Shown here one piece after another: positions 37,513-49,198 of a stretch of 64,000 nt of DNA (positions within the stretch are counted from its first letter, which is position 1; every line of letters begins with the position of its first letter). The position numbers were made by a program, and so were the translations under genes. The notes under the pieces were generated by a model. The model worked only from the letters and a program-made list of their open reading frames with translations, was not told the origin of the DNA and did no database searches. The stretch comes from Paragonimus skrjabini miyazakii (Eukaryota; Platyhelminthes; Trematoda; Plagiorchiida; Troglotrematidae): assembly GCA_014338405.1 (NCBI GenBank), contig JTDE01000696.1, positions 117,675-181,674 of the forward strand, given 5' to 3'.

Positions 37513-39596
37513 AATCAGAAAGTATACACACCAGCATATTTGTATGCAAACTGCCCAATTGGACCGTCAGGGTTTCCCTGAACTGACTGTCTCACGCTAA
37601 CTATATACACAAATACACTGAAGATAGTGAGAAGTTGTATGCCTCAGGAAACAGAAAGTGCTATATTCTACGGCGTTTGGAGGAGGGTTCATTAATAAAT
37701 AGTAGAGGAATGGAAATTTTTTGAACTACAGAGCAGTCTACCTATATACACACACTTCCCATATGTAGCATCCCCACTAAGCAGCACTTTCTAAGCCTAT
37801 TGTGCATTTTGCGGTGTAGACTGGATCATATTATTATGCACATCAAAAACTGTAGCGGATCAACAAAGTGACTCACATTTAACCCAGCCGTATGCAAACA
37901 GTTCCGTACAATTGCGGTCTCAAGATGTAGAACGTAAATTAGACACGTTTGAACTTGATACATGTGCTCAAATAGTTTCAACCCAGACGCCTCCGTGCGG
38001 TTCGTCTTCGAAGTTTCTTCCGACTGACCATGGGTGCAATCCAGTCGGATCGACAATAAAAACGTCTCTGTTGTTGTGATCCAGTATGAGATTGAGTCAT
38101 TGGGATGGGAAAATACCATCTACATCCCGGAGCACCTCTTTCGTCAGAAATCCGTAGGAAAATAACACGGATAGTCGAATTCACTATACAGACTCAACAC
38201 ACAGCGCACCCTCCAACGCCAAAACCATCTTTCAACTGCTTTGAACTCTCGTACTTTAAAAATGCTGGCAACGCTTGTTTTTTCACAGATAACACCCCTA
38301 ACATGTTACCTGGTCATGTTTTTCAGGCAACCTCACACACCACTGGAACAAAGCTCCGCTGAACTCGCCGAATTTGTTACTCACTAGTGACAGTGCACTT
38401 CCAACGTACTGCCGGACAGCAACCCCGTTCTATATAGCATTCTAGACTTCTAGGTTTGGCTACTGAGATTTGTGTAGTATGCAGTTCTGTTAATTTTTAA
38501 ACATCTGTAAATTTTCTCCAGTCCAGAGTTTCCCGCGGCAGAGTCATCAGCAAGTGGACCTGAAAAACGGCGAATAACCATAACGCCTACCATTCGGAAT
38601 CTAGGGAATTCCCGGTTGTAATGGGACAAGAATTAGGCTGCATTCATCCAATCAACACTGGATGGAACCCATTAATGTTCACCAGCCTAAATCCCGAATC
38701 GAGGTAAAATATCAGTAAGGTAACCAATGTGACAAACCAATGTGATCAGCTACAGTGTCCGACTAACAAATAAGCTGCAAACTAAAAGCTCAATTGTTCA
38801 GTCAAGTGCGCAGGAAAAATTAGGGAAAATGTAGGAAATACAGGTGGGGACATTTTGAGATGACATTTCCCAAGCTTCCGCACTGTAAAATCAAGAAACC
38901 CTGCGAAAAATATAGAGTCAGATCGAGAAATTTCAAATGCTTGTACACTTCAAGAAGCGCTATATTATAATGGTGCCACATTAGACAGACTTGAGTGCTA
39001 TAGACAACAACCCGTCAAATCAGGCAGACGACTGCATTATTAGTCGTTCAAAGCAGAGGCATTGGCTGCCCTTTCACTGGTCTTTGTCATTCAAAGTCAA
39101 CCATTGCTAGTTCAGCAACTATGAGCTCATGATCGTCGACATATGTAGCATAACTGGCGTTTGAATTACTCTGTCAATCAAAATCACCCATTATTCGTAG
39201 ACGCGAATTGCTGATTCAACACATGCCACTTAACGGCCAACAGTTTCTCCCAGTATTACTCACGTTAATCAAGAAGTATGCCGTGTCTGCAATTAGAGGA
39301 GACTGGAAACAATGAAACAGTACCTCCCAGATATTTACAATCAAACGAACACGGCAGTGCATGACCGATCCTGCACCCTAACTTACACATCGGACAAAGA
39401 GCCTGGAACAAATAGAAACCGACAAACTATGAGGTAAGGTATTTTACCTACTGGGCTACCAATCCTATAAACAACTCGTGTGAAGTATGTGCCTAAATCG
39501 TTCAATGAGTAAGACCATGGTAATCAACGCGACAGAGAAAGGGGACTAGTAATAGAGCAAGGTGTATTTAGTGGCATTTGATTCGGTAATCAGTAA
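37513..39596. other. Downstream of presenilin; no gene recognised
   Basis: A pair of minus-strand and one plus-strand frame around 37,826-38,362 overlap each other and have no recognisable content. No other feature was seen. Confidence 0.4.
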
Positions 39597-39602
39597 TTTA
39601 TT
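39597..39602 (-). terminator. Presenilin poly(A) signal
   Basis: AATAAA on the minus strand, 56 bases after the presenilin stop codon. A canonical hexamer this close to the stop implies a very short 3' UTR. No competing hexamer in the first 100 bases was noted. Confidence 0.6.
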
Positions 39603-39658
39603 GAGTACATAGAAAAAAATCCCGCGAGAAGTAAGTTGTTAAACAAGCAGCCGATTGT

Positions 39659-39952
39659 TCAGAAGATGAGTCGTTCTGCAGCTAGCGCTTCCAAAAAAGG
39701 TGAAATGACAACGGACGTGACAAAATAAAATAGGATCCCACATGCGATCGAGATCGGTAAGGCAGGCAGAGCGCGGCGCGTGATCACCAGTACAATGATT
39801 GTGACGCACATACCGACCAGAATGGCTACGTAACAGGTGGCGACGGTTATAGGATCACCGTCCAAAGTTGCACGTCCAATCAGTAGACTGTAGAACACAA
39901 AGTCACCAAGACCCAATTTGACCCCGCGCTTTTCACGGTCGCGCAAATCTGC
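39659..39952 (-). CDS. Presenilin, terminal coding exon (catalytic C-terminal fragment)
   Basis: Presenilin is the aspartyl-protease subunit of gamma-secretase and cleaves type I membrane proteins such as Notch within the membrane. This exon encodes 97 residues and a stop. GLGDFVFYS carries the second catalytic aspartate (the GxGD motif of membrane segment 7). The hydrophobic segments 8 and 9 follow, with PALPISI, the PAL motif that shapes the active site, between them. The C-terminus LEALAAERLIF is short, as in the family. The acceptor is 'cactgtag' directly before GCA, giving ADLRDREKRGVKLGLG in phase 0. This joins in frame with the exon at 51,534-51,671. Identification is certain at family level; a closely related paralogue cannot be excluded. 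Confidence 0.95.
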   Translation of the reverse strand, partial: ADLRDREKRGVKLGLGDFVFYSLLIGRATLDGDPITVATCYVAILVGMCVTIIVLVITRRALPALPISIACGILFYFVTSVVISPFLEALAAERLIF

Positions 39953-40794
39953 CTACAGTGCACAGAAAATAGTACCGTTTGTGTAAGCAAACAGGTTATA
40001 ACGGAGGAGAGATGTATTGTAGACACCATTAGAAATTGCGTCCGATGATTTATAGGTATATGTGAATAAAAGCAAACGACGACAAAAACAGGCTGTTGAT
40101 AGACATGTTGTCAAGAAACTATGGAAACTCAATGATAGCAATCTGGTGACTTATGGGGACTGGTTGAGAGGGGTAACTATGAAACCCGTAGTGTGAATTG
40201 TGTTTCTGACCTACGTGCGAGTTAGCAGGACTGTAAACTGCTGAAATGATTCGGCCGTGATCATAGCAATCGTGAAGTTCTGTTCGCACAGTAGTTATGG
40301 AGATTTTCTTAGCTACACCACATACGTAATTTTCGGGATGAATATGTGTATGGAAGTATGAATCACATCGTATGACCCAGCCGCCGCTTAAACCAACCGA
40401 CGAACTGCCAGTGTGCTGTAAGGGAATGTGGACATAGTTGAATGGACAGAAAAAGGGACGAGTTTTCCAACACAACTTCGGGAACGTTTGGAAATGAAAC
40501 TGACACAATTAAACTTTTCATGAGGACCAGACAGACTACCGTACACTCATCATGGACAACAGAGTCGAACGATTTTAGGCAGATAACGTGACTGAGACTG
40601 GTGTCTGAGGCAAAACAGACACATTACTTCACCAAGTTTGAATTTTTTCCGTTGTCCCCTCGATTTTTACTTCTGCTTTCATTTTCTACACCCCATTCCT
40701 TTTTGATCGACTGCATTTTGATCTCTCACAACCTTCGTGATAAATGCTTTTGTCAGTGAATTCATATGGGAACACACTACATCGACATCACGTA

Positions 40795-40995
40795 TAGCCT
40801 GAGATACGAAAGATCCTATAGCAACGCTTCTATTGAAGTTCGCTCTCATTAAAGTGAAACTCGAGTCTAGTGCTTCTTTTCGAAAGGGGCCGACTGGAAA
40901 GTCTATAAGAATGCATAAGCTGCGATTAATTGTGGGTGTTGTTCTATCTACATGAAAACCAAAATCCGCTACTACTCATCAGTAGTTACAGCATT
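40795..40995 (+). mobile_element. tRNA-headed SINE-like repeat, 3' part
   Basis: The 3' half is clear: 'gaaactcgagtctagtgcttc' (GAAAC, stem III, GUC and the stem I strand of the hammerhead), 'ttttcgaaaggggccgactg', 'gtctataagaatgc', and a tail ending 'ctactactcatcag'. The hammerhead's 5' half is diverged beyond recognition. It matches the copy at 44.9 kb most closely. Confidence 0.6.
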
Positions 40996-41908
40996 TTCTT
41001 CAAATCACAATGTTCATGATAACGGTATTGAACATATCAACTGTTCACAACGGTTATCAGACTTGACAGATTGGCAAAATCTCAGTGACATGTGCCGTTT
41101 GTTGAAATTAGAAAAGTCCTCAACCACTTGCGTACAATTTCTGTTTGATGGAGTGAAAAAAGATTTCATATTTTGCGTTGATGTGAAAATAACATGTGTT
41201 AGACAGTTCATCAATGTAAAGGAAATGATAAAGAATTACTAACAGAAAACGTGAACTACGCTGCTTTGTCAGCACCGAACACAGAAACAAGCCCAAGCAA
41301 AAAATTGGCGGATATAGTGTGATCGGCTGAAACGGTTTGGAAAAAAACTCAGGAAGCCTGTAAGGCAGGATGTTTATTGCAGACAAATGTTCGAAGAGAA
41401 AAACAATATCTTAGGTCAACGAAATATAAACAAGGTTTCTGTGGAAATGACTAAGACTGCACTAATTTGATGTTAGATAATAGGCCAATGAGGACATAGT
41501 CTAGCTCTTGAGAAAAACCGGAGGCATAGACACACTGTCCTAACACCAGCCGACAGTGAACGGAAGTGCAGTTATTTATGATTATTAGGCTAGCTTTGGA
41601 TGGGACAGGTCAAGATGGGTTTAGCGAAACAGTGAAAACGGCATGGAAATGAATCAGTTGCAGTTAGGCGCAGAATCTGGCAGGTCACACAAGTGGGCGC
41701 AATCTCTATAACGACTGAGTGACAAGTGCGATAGCCAATGTGGACGGGGGAGGTGATTGCTGACAGTGCAGGTTCCGACAGAAGTGGCAGCAGATAGCTG
41801 GAAAACTCCGCTGTTTGTCAAACGTGTGGACCGTTGGTGCACACGTAAGCACACACAAAACATTGCACGTGACCACGAATATAAAAATGTATAAGCACCG
41901 GGTGAAAT

Positions 41909-42203
41909 GGCGGTTAGTTGTTCGACCAAGTTGTCCGTGAAGTGAATGCAAATAATGACGCAGGGTAGCAAAAGCCAAAGGGGAAGCTATCTAGCTGACG
42001 TCTTACTTTCAGTTATAGTTCCATTGTATGGTTGCAATGTGTAGGCACCTTAGTGTTAAAGGTTTGAATATACACGTAGTTATTTTTAGTAAACAAGTCC
42101 CTTCCTGTCCCCTTCTGTTTTTTCTCTTTTCTTCTACATCCTTATGTGACAACTGTACATCAGTCAGAGCCACTTATGTATTACCGTTCATGACGATGAT
42201 GAG
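41909..42203 (+). mobile_element. RTE-type LINE tail, 3' UTR fragment, copy B
   Basis: Shares 'gttgtccgtgaagtgaatgca', 'aatatacacgtagttatttttagta' and the terminal '(a)cgatgatgag' with the 3' ends of the copies at 36.8, 55.5 and 60.8 kb. Only the extreme end of the coding region and the 3' UTR remain. The minus-strand open frames seen across 41,654-41,978 are shadows on this repeat. Confidence 0.65.
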
Positions 42204-44844
42204 TTTGCGAGCACGAAAATGGTGAGGTGGGCAGGTAACACGAAGACACATTAAAGAAACGGAAGAAAAACGCCGGACAACGGATATTCATTGTAGGATG
42301 GAATAGTTTAAGTCGATTCGAAAGATGTTTGTTTAGAGCAAAAACTAGAGTGAAGGTGCACACAAATTCGTGGTGCGCTTGTGTGGTAATCCAAAAAACA
42401 AATATCATTATTGACAGAGAGACACGTGTAACATGCCACCCCGAGAATCCGAAGAACGTAGGACAATTCAATAAATCAGTCTGTCACACGCCCTACCACT
42501 TCTCAGGCAAGTGAAAAAGTAGAACACATTAAGAACCAAAAAATATGATGATTTCCAATTTGGATTATTTCTAAAGTATAAAAAAATAATGGTGTGATGT
42601 GGTTAATATGCACTTGACACATGCGACGTAGCTCGAAAAACACATTACTAGACAAAAACATTCATTGTAGCTTCAACTCTAGAATTGCTTCAAACTGAAA
42701 GTGGTTTGAGGAAATGTGCAATTTGTGACTAAAACAATGCATGCAGACCTGGTGAAATGCTGTATAGAATATGAAACTAAGACGTGGTAAACTCTGATAA
42801 AGTAATTTGTCATGAGAACGACAAAGTAGCGAACAAGACTTATTTTCTCTGTTTGATCATCAGGCTAATTACAACACATTCTGTCAGTAAGAAGGACACT
42901 TTTCAGATTGTTTATCGAGTGCCAAGGGATACATCAAAACGGTGAGATTCCGAATGTTGACCATTAGTATCCGATTACGCAACCCTGACCTCTGTGCTCA
43001 GAAGAAGTTGGTGCGGACACTTAACATCCCCTGGCCCACAACCAATGAAGCCCACGGTTTGGAACAGTGATTGCGTAACTGATAGCAAACACGCTGTCCA
43101 TAACCTTTATTGACCATTTTCTGACTTACCCCAGCTACTGTTTTCATATTTATTGTATTGTAATTAGCCTGATGATCAAACACAGAAAACAAGTCTTGTT
43201 CGCTACTTTATTGTTTTCATGACTTCATTGGGTATTTTCGAACGAAAGTAATTAGGATACAGATACACATTATTGGTCAGTTCATTTACAAACACTAAAG
43301 ATACATTGTCACTCCCCGTAGCGTGGACCCGGGGTCAACTCTAACGAGTTTACCAATAAGACAAGAACGTAATTATTCACGCTTCGCGTCTCTTTTTCGC
43401 ACAGGTTGGATCAACACAGCTCACCATCGATTTCATCTGAAAGTGAAAAAAGTCTCCATGGAGAAGCTGAATTCGTATCGTTCGTTCTAGCGGAAAAACT
43501 TGAAATCTAATTCCTCGGTCAAAATAGGTGCAACACAACAGTAGTTCGACGTACGACGCAAACTGAACAGTAAGATGTCGGAGAAAGGAGTTGTCATCAG
43601 TGTGCTACCTCCAGAATAAGACAAAAGACGTCAACGCGTCCCCCACAAAAATGGCGGTGAGCGTGGAATGAAGATATTGCTCACAGTGAAGCCAACACAC
43701 ACACAAATGCCCATCAAAATGAGGCTAAGACCATCTCATCATCTGTCCATAACTTGAAAAACGGACAGAGGAAATCAGATAGACTTCCGGAAAAACAGTA
43801 ACGTAATTGCATCTACATATGTATTGGATTTTATTTGAAATCGGAGGCGGTAAGAGAAGATTTGAATAACAAATCCGTAACGGTTGTATGAAAGACTACA
43901 AGAAAAGGAATTCCTATTAGAACATCCACTGAAAACTACGTAGGTTTCGGAGGGTAGAATATTTTGTGGGCAGGACTTTTGAGGACATTTTTACACGATA
44001 AAGCCAAATCATCAAACCAGGATAGACAAAAGTGACAGCCGACATTAGTCAGGTATTCAGGACAGAGATGTGGGTGCACTTTTGCGTGTGTCGACAATGC
44101 ACTGAACGTTATTACGTCTAAGACAAAGTTTGCGTGGAAATTTTAAAATCCGCCATAACTATTGGTTCCCATTTGTGTTCTCTCATTGAAACACAGCTAC
44201 ATTAAAGCCCTAGACATGCAGCGTCACGCACTGCCATCCAGCAGAAGACTGACATCTGTAATTATGTGACACGACAGATTGCATTGTTAACCTGTTCCGA
44301 TCGGGGTTCACATTCCAAACTTTAAGGACGAAAGTTTCTGATTGTCAACCAGTATGTCCGGACGCCACAATAAAGATAGAAGGCAGTAAATACGGCAAGA
44401 AGAAATTGTTTTCAACTTATACAAGAATGTAAAAATGACTAGATTCAGACTGATCTGAAGGGCCGGAGTACACGGAGCAAAACCGATGAACAGGTGAAGA
44501 ATGACGCTGTTGCATTAACCGGCGTCCTCGTCCGAAACGCAGCTGAAAACTGTTCATCAAGGCGATCAATCAACAGCCATGCTATCTGTACAAGACGCAT
44601 ATGAGTACAACCGCGGACAGATTGAATAAAGAAGCACGAGGCTACAACGTCACTGTGTGATATTAGTAGAGGCCTAGTTAGTGCTAGGATAACTGGCTAT
44701 GCTGAACCGATGACGTTTACAGTAGCCCTCAACCGTTGTATAAATGATTAGCGGCAATCTCTTCCTTCGAAAAGAAACATGTGGTTGCTTTATTCATTGA
44801 GTCTAAAAGTTTGCTTTACCTGGTAATTAAATATACCGGAGTTC

Positions 44845-45025
44845 GAGTCCAGGCCGTGGCAAGGATATGCACTACTAGCGAACTCTAATGAAAGCAAAAC
44901 TCGAGTCTAGCGCTTCTTTTCGAAAGGGGTTGAATGGAAAGTTTATGGGAATGCAACAGCTGCGATCAATTATGAGTGATAGTCAATCTATATGAAAATC
45001 AAAATCCCCTACTATTCAACAGTAG
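44845..45025 (+). mobile_element. tRNA-headed SINE-like repeat, plus copy
   Basis: Starts at the box-B-like 'ggagttcgagtccaggccg', the best-preserved box B of the family. It continues through the hammerhead segment (44,869-44,913), 'cttcttttcgaaaggggttg' and a tail ending 'ctactattcaacag'. The first half of the tRNA-like head is missing. Confidence 0.65.
44869..44913 (+). ncRNA. Hammerhead-ribozyme-like segment (decayed)
   Basis: GCACTA, CUAGCGA (box broken at G5), a stem II region, CAAAAC where CGAAAC is expected, a short self-complementary stem III CUCGAG, GUC, then TAGCGC. Stem III and the GUC site are intact, but the catalytic core is not. Confidence 0.55.
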
Positions 45026-46202
45026 TTACATACTCCTTCGGAGTGCGTATTCAGCTTCAACAAAGTAGCCGTCAACAGTAGGCTAAACATATGGTTTTCT
45101 ACGACAATATCCTTTGAGAGCACTCCCCCAAATGTGGACATTAGGTGTGCATTGACAGTAGTCAATACGGTGTATCTTCCATCACGAAAGAAGTAAACAG
45201 CCAGGTTCCAGCTGAAACAGTTGTTATGGCATAGCACACAGGGACTACACCATGTAGAAGGACGAATCACTCATTTCAGCGACAGCCAAGGTTACACATT
45301 TAAAGTATATTCATATACAGTTAGATACAGTATAAATAAGCGCGCATCTTTTACCACCGCAAAGTGTGCAAACACAATCTTATGAAACTCCTCTTTGAAT
45401 AACCCAATGTCGTGTCTGAGCCAACAAGTGCTGTGTGATCACCAACCCATCCATAAGGTCAATGAGTCCACTGATTTGGAACACATTGAACGAGTGAGTG
45501 TATGGCAACGTGAGCCGGTCTTTTGTTTGTACACTGTCGAAGTAAACACACCGCCAGTTCGCTTCCATCCTAGCACTGTAAATCACTAAGTGAAGTTACG
45601 TGCTCAGTTTCGTACACTGAGACCGCCGGTAGCTGTATGAAACCCAGATGTGATCAGTCAACGGCATAGTCACGAACCCAAAATAAAATCGGTAGATGTC
45701 ACTGGCTGGGTTAGCTATTTTAGTGATTACCTGGATTGTTGTATAGGAGTGTCGTCCACCAAGGTAGCCTTCTGCAGACAATAGTATGTGTTTTACATGC
45801 ACCATTGCTGGCTATTTTCAGTAACACCAGATTTTCTAGTTCTGATTCATTTCACGGGGGGCTTTCAGAAATATAACCCACAAATGATATGGTGAACGGT
45901 ATGGCTATGAGCACAGTGCTGCACGATCAGCCTAACTTCCATTTGTGTCTGGATCAACATGATGAGATTTTATATTCACGATTTAAGAGTTCCCGCACGT
46001 TTTGCAGTGTACCGAAGCAGCTGGATGTTTTAAACATGATCTTGTTCATTATTATTGCGATTTCCTTCGTTTCTTGAAAAAAATCTGTTAATTTCGACGT
46101 TGTCTATATATCTCAACTTTGGTTTGATTTAGAACTTCATATGTTGCACATTTTGCAAGTTATCGGTAAAACCCAGGTGATGAAACAGAGATGCAAACAA
46201 AA

Positions 46203-46592
46203 TGTTGGGGAAAGTATTCTTTCTCAAAAAATGATTGATTTTTCGAGATATCCTCGGAAAATAAATTTTGAATTTGAATTTGAATTTTTCGCGCCACAAA
46301 GTGCCCAAGCTCAATTTTGGCGCACGGTCCTCCGACGTCTGTGATTGGCCCATCCCACTTTTAATGCACCAATTCAGGTGGGATTCTTCAAGGCCATTCA
46401 AACACTATATATGCACACGCTCGTCTGCATTGTTACCTTTGGTTTGAGAGCAAATACAATCTCGGCTAAAGGTCACGGTCTTCTGTGTTATTCTGGGGTT
46501 TCCGGGTATTGCTAAGCTCTGTACTACGTTCCGTGATTTGTATAATCGCGTGCTGGACATTTCTGATTATCGTTGACCAGCCGGTCATAACA
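46203..46592 (+). repeat. 5' LTR of a Ty3/gypsy element
   Basis: Begins TGTTGGGG and ends TAACA. From about 46,341 to its end it matches the 3' LTR with only two visible differences in about 250 bases. The first about 140 bases match far less well. A TATATAT box lies at 46,406-46,412. The primer-site-like 'ttggcgacggg' follows at once. The flanking base strings are CAAAA on the left and CAAAT after the 3' LTR, a plausible 5-base target duplication with one change. Confidence 0.85.
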
Positions 46593-46689
46593 TTTGGCGA
46601 CGGGATTTTTGCTTTGTCTTTGTTTTCTCTCTTGAACTATATCTGCTGACCCAGAACTCGAGCAGATGATGTAGTCGTAGATCCGACTG

Positions 46690-47305
46690 ATGGAGATGCT
46701 AGACACCCACTTTGCCGCGTTTGGGTCGTCCACTTCTGTCGATACGCCGTCCGTCGATCACTTGGCCAGGAATGTCTCCGACTTCCTGTATGACCCCCAA
46801 GCTGGTGTCTCCTTCGAGGCTTGATACAAGCGATACGAAGACACATTTCCGGTTGAAATGGCATCCGGAGATGACGAGACAAAGGTTCGTCTACTACTCC
46901 GGAAACTAGGCCCAGCGGAACATGTCCGCAAAACCAACTACATCTTGCCCAGCGGACCGCAAACCCTGACTTTCGCGGACACGGTCCAGAAACTGACGAA
47001 GATCTTCGGGGATACCTCATCCCTGTTCAACTCACGTGCAACTGCCTTCAACTGGTCAGAGGACACGTAGACGATTTTGTCACCTATGCTGGTTTCGTTA
47101 ACCGTGAGTGCAAACGGTTCAAACTTGGTTTGCTCACTGTAGACCAGTTCCGTTGCCTGGTCTCCATTTGCGGTCTCCAATCACTAAGTTGTGCTGACCT
47201 CCGTACCAGGTTTTTGGCTAAAATCGACCAGGAACCAAACATCAAGCTGGAGCAAATCGTGGACGAATGCGTGAGGTTGGTCAACCTCAAGCACAACTCA
47301 TGATC
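46690..47305 (+). pseudogene. gag remnant of the Ty3/gypsy element
   Basis: Starts at an ATG 97 bases after the LTR. The frame has a TGA at codon 45 (46,822-46,824) and a TAG at 47,068-47,070. After a frame change it continues in a readable gag frame to about 47,300. Recognisable gag content includes the RYEDTFPVEMA and KVRLLLRKLGPAEH stretches and, later, DFVTYAGFVNRECKRF. These resemble the gag N-terminal domains of flatworm gypsy elements. Gag would form the virus-like particle; this copy cannot. Confidence 0.75.
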
Positions 47306-47417
47306 CAGCTTCCGGACAAGGTGCCCCGCTCAATTCAGGCCGTTTACAGTTCCCAGCGGAAACCTCCTACACGGTCAACCAAACCCAGTCCCGATGATAC
47401 CAAGAAGCCCTCACCGC

Positions 47418-47515
47418 TTTCCACTACTGTGGTGCATGGCATTTTCACAGATTCTGCCCCTTTCGACAGCATCGCTGCCAGCGGTGCCACACGATCGGTC
47501 ACAGACGGTTTCTGT
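47418..47515 (+). pseudogene. Paired zinc knuckles (gag nucleocapsid part)
   Basis: Readable only in a different frame from the flanking open frame. A first Cys/His cluster (CGAWHFHRFC) is followed by a perfect CX2CX4HX4C knuckle (CQRCHTIGHRRRFC). These bind element RNA in retroelement nucleocapsids. The frame offset shows that at least two small indels separate it from its neighbours. Confidence 0.7.
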
Positions 47516-47629
47516 CAGCCACAAGCAACCGAGAGGGTCAAACCGACAGTGATCTCCAGGTTCAAGCGGCCAGCTGGTTCCCGTGCAGCTGACAGATCTA
47601 ACAGTCTGTTGGCTACTTTCCAAGGCAAT

Positions 47630-48436
47630 GTTGCCCATCGTCGAAGGCTCGTGTCCATCCACATCAATGGTCGTTTGGCTCACTTGCAGTTAGACACTGC
47701 CTCCGATATCACGATAATCTCCGAGAAACTCTGTCGATCCATGGACAACCCTTCTGTCCACCCATCATCCCAGACGGCAACCAGCGCGTGTGGTGGCTCG
47801 GTGTAGTTGACTGGAAGACTGCACTGCTCAGTGTCATTCCGCGGCACCACCATCGAAGGGACGTGTTACGTCTCCAACTCTGGCCTCAATCTCCTCGGGC
47901 TTGACTGGCTCGAACCGCTTGGTCTCCTTGATGTCCCAATCCGGGCCATCTGCAACCAGGCGCGGTCTCCCGCCGCACCTCAGAAAATGTCTGACGGCAT
48001 CATTCACCAGTTCAATCCCGTGTTCCCAGAAGGCCTGAGCCTCTGTTCCTGTACCCAGGCCACGCTGCAGCTCCGCCCTAGCAGCCAACCGGTCTTTTGT
48101 CATGAACGACCGGTTCCCTACGCAGCCCTGCCGTTCGTAGACCACGAACTCAAACGACTGGAACAACTTGGTGTCTTTGTACAGGTCTCCTACTCCNNNN
48201 NNNNNNNNNNNNNNNNNNNNNNNNNNNNNNNNNNNNNNNNNNNNNNNNNNNNNNNNNNNNNNNNNNNNNNNNNNNNNNNNNNNNNNNNNNNNNNNNTGGG
48301 CCGCCCCCATCGTCGTGGTGAAGAAGTCCAACGGGTCCATCCGGATCTGTGGTGACATCTCAACTGGCTGTAATGCGGCGTTGGAGCAAAACTGCTATCC
48401 GCTCCCAGTGACTGAAGATATATTCAATCGCATTTT
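47630..48436 (+). pseudogene. Protease and start of reverse transcriptase, interrupted by a gap
   Basis: The retropepsin active site reads LQLDTASD (47,692-47,703 for DTAS), with Ala in place of the usual Gly of DTG/DSG. An in-frame TAG lies at 47,804-47,806. The protein then continues through NLLGLDWLEPLGL to the RT start (KRLEQLGVFVQ). After the N run, WAAPIVVVKK and SIRICGD, the first RT fingers motifs, appear. The sequence ends at PVTEDIFNRIF, where RT would normally go on to its palm. No YxDD motif is present. Confidence 0.8.
48197..48296. other. Assembly gap (100 N)
   Basis: Exactly 100 N, the usual placeholder for a gap of unknown size. The reverse-transcriptase reading stops at a codon boundary before it and resumes at a codon boundary after it, with almost no residue missing by family spacing. 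The true gap may therefore be about 0-3 bases, unless something is inserted there. Confidence 0.9.
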
Positions 48437-49178
48437 CAGTCAGCATGGATTTCCCGACAATCTCGTGTCGGACAACGGGACGCAATTCACGTCTTCACAC
48501 TTCGAGGATTCCTCCCACCGGTCGCTCATCCACCACACTCGTTATCCGCCTTATCATCCACAGTCCAACGGACAAGCGGAACGCTTCGTTGACACTTTCA
48601 AACGGGCGTTGCTCAAATCTCGTGGGGAGGGGACCAAAGACAAGGTGTTACGAGATTTTCAGTTCGTCTACCGCACAATCCCTAATCCTGCAATTTCCGA
48701 TGGCCGATTACCAGCCGAAGCTCTTGTAGATCGCAAGCTTCACACAGTCCATCAGACTCTCATTCCGACGAATGAGCTAACACAGGTATCCGGCTCAAAC
48801 CTCAACGACGGTTTCGCTTTCGGAGAAGCCATTTACGCACGTGACTATCGACAGGGTCACAACAACTGGACAGACGTAACTGTGAGTGCTCGTCGCAGAA
48901 AGTTGCCACATGATGTTTCCGCCAGTGGCACTACATGGAAACGTCACCGCAACCAGTTGCGCCCTCGGCACACGAACTCAACAACAACAGACGACCAGCA
49001 ACTGCTTCCGCTGGATGTCTTGTTGGATACATTCGCATTTCCGGATGCAGCCACTTTCACCACTCCGTTGTCTCATGCCGAAATCACCACCAGCCTCCTG
49101 CCCAGACGTTGGACGGACCGCAATAGACGTCCACATCATCCTATGCAGCTGGACCCTCGAGCCAAGTGCTATGGATGA
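48437..49178 (+). pseudogene. Integrase core and C-terminal domain, fused to RT start
   Basis: Integrase inserts the element's cDNA into the host genome. Seen here are VSDNGTQFTS (second Asp of the D,D-35-E triad), HPQSNGQAER (the Glu), and a C-terminal domain with YARDYRQGHNNW and RHRNQLRPRH. The first catalytic Asp and the zinc-binding domain are missing because of the deletion. The fusion is in frame with the RT start, so the open frame gives a misleading impression of an intact 300-residue protein. Confidence 0.85.
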
Positions 49179-49198
49179 TTGTCATCTCAAACGGGAGT

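Noticed and set aside
41654..41978. Two overlapping minus-strand frames of about 90-105 codons
   Set aside because: Part of this stretch is LINE 3' UTR on the plus strand; the frames are low-complexity shadows without motifs.
45016..45805. Cluster of frames on both strands as a gene in the large presenilin intron
   Set aside because: Frames overlap on opposite strands, lack motifs, and no GT-AG pairs link them; may be an unclassified repeat.
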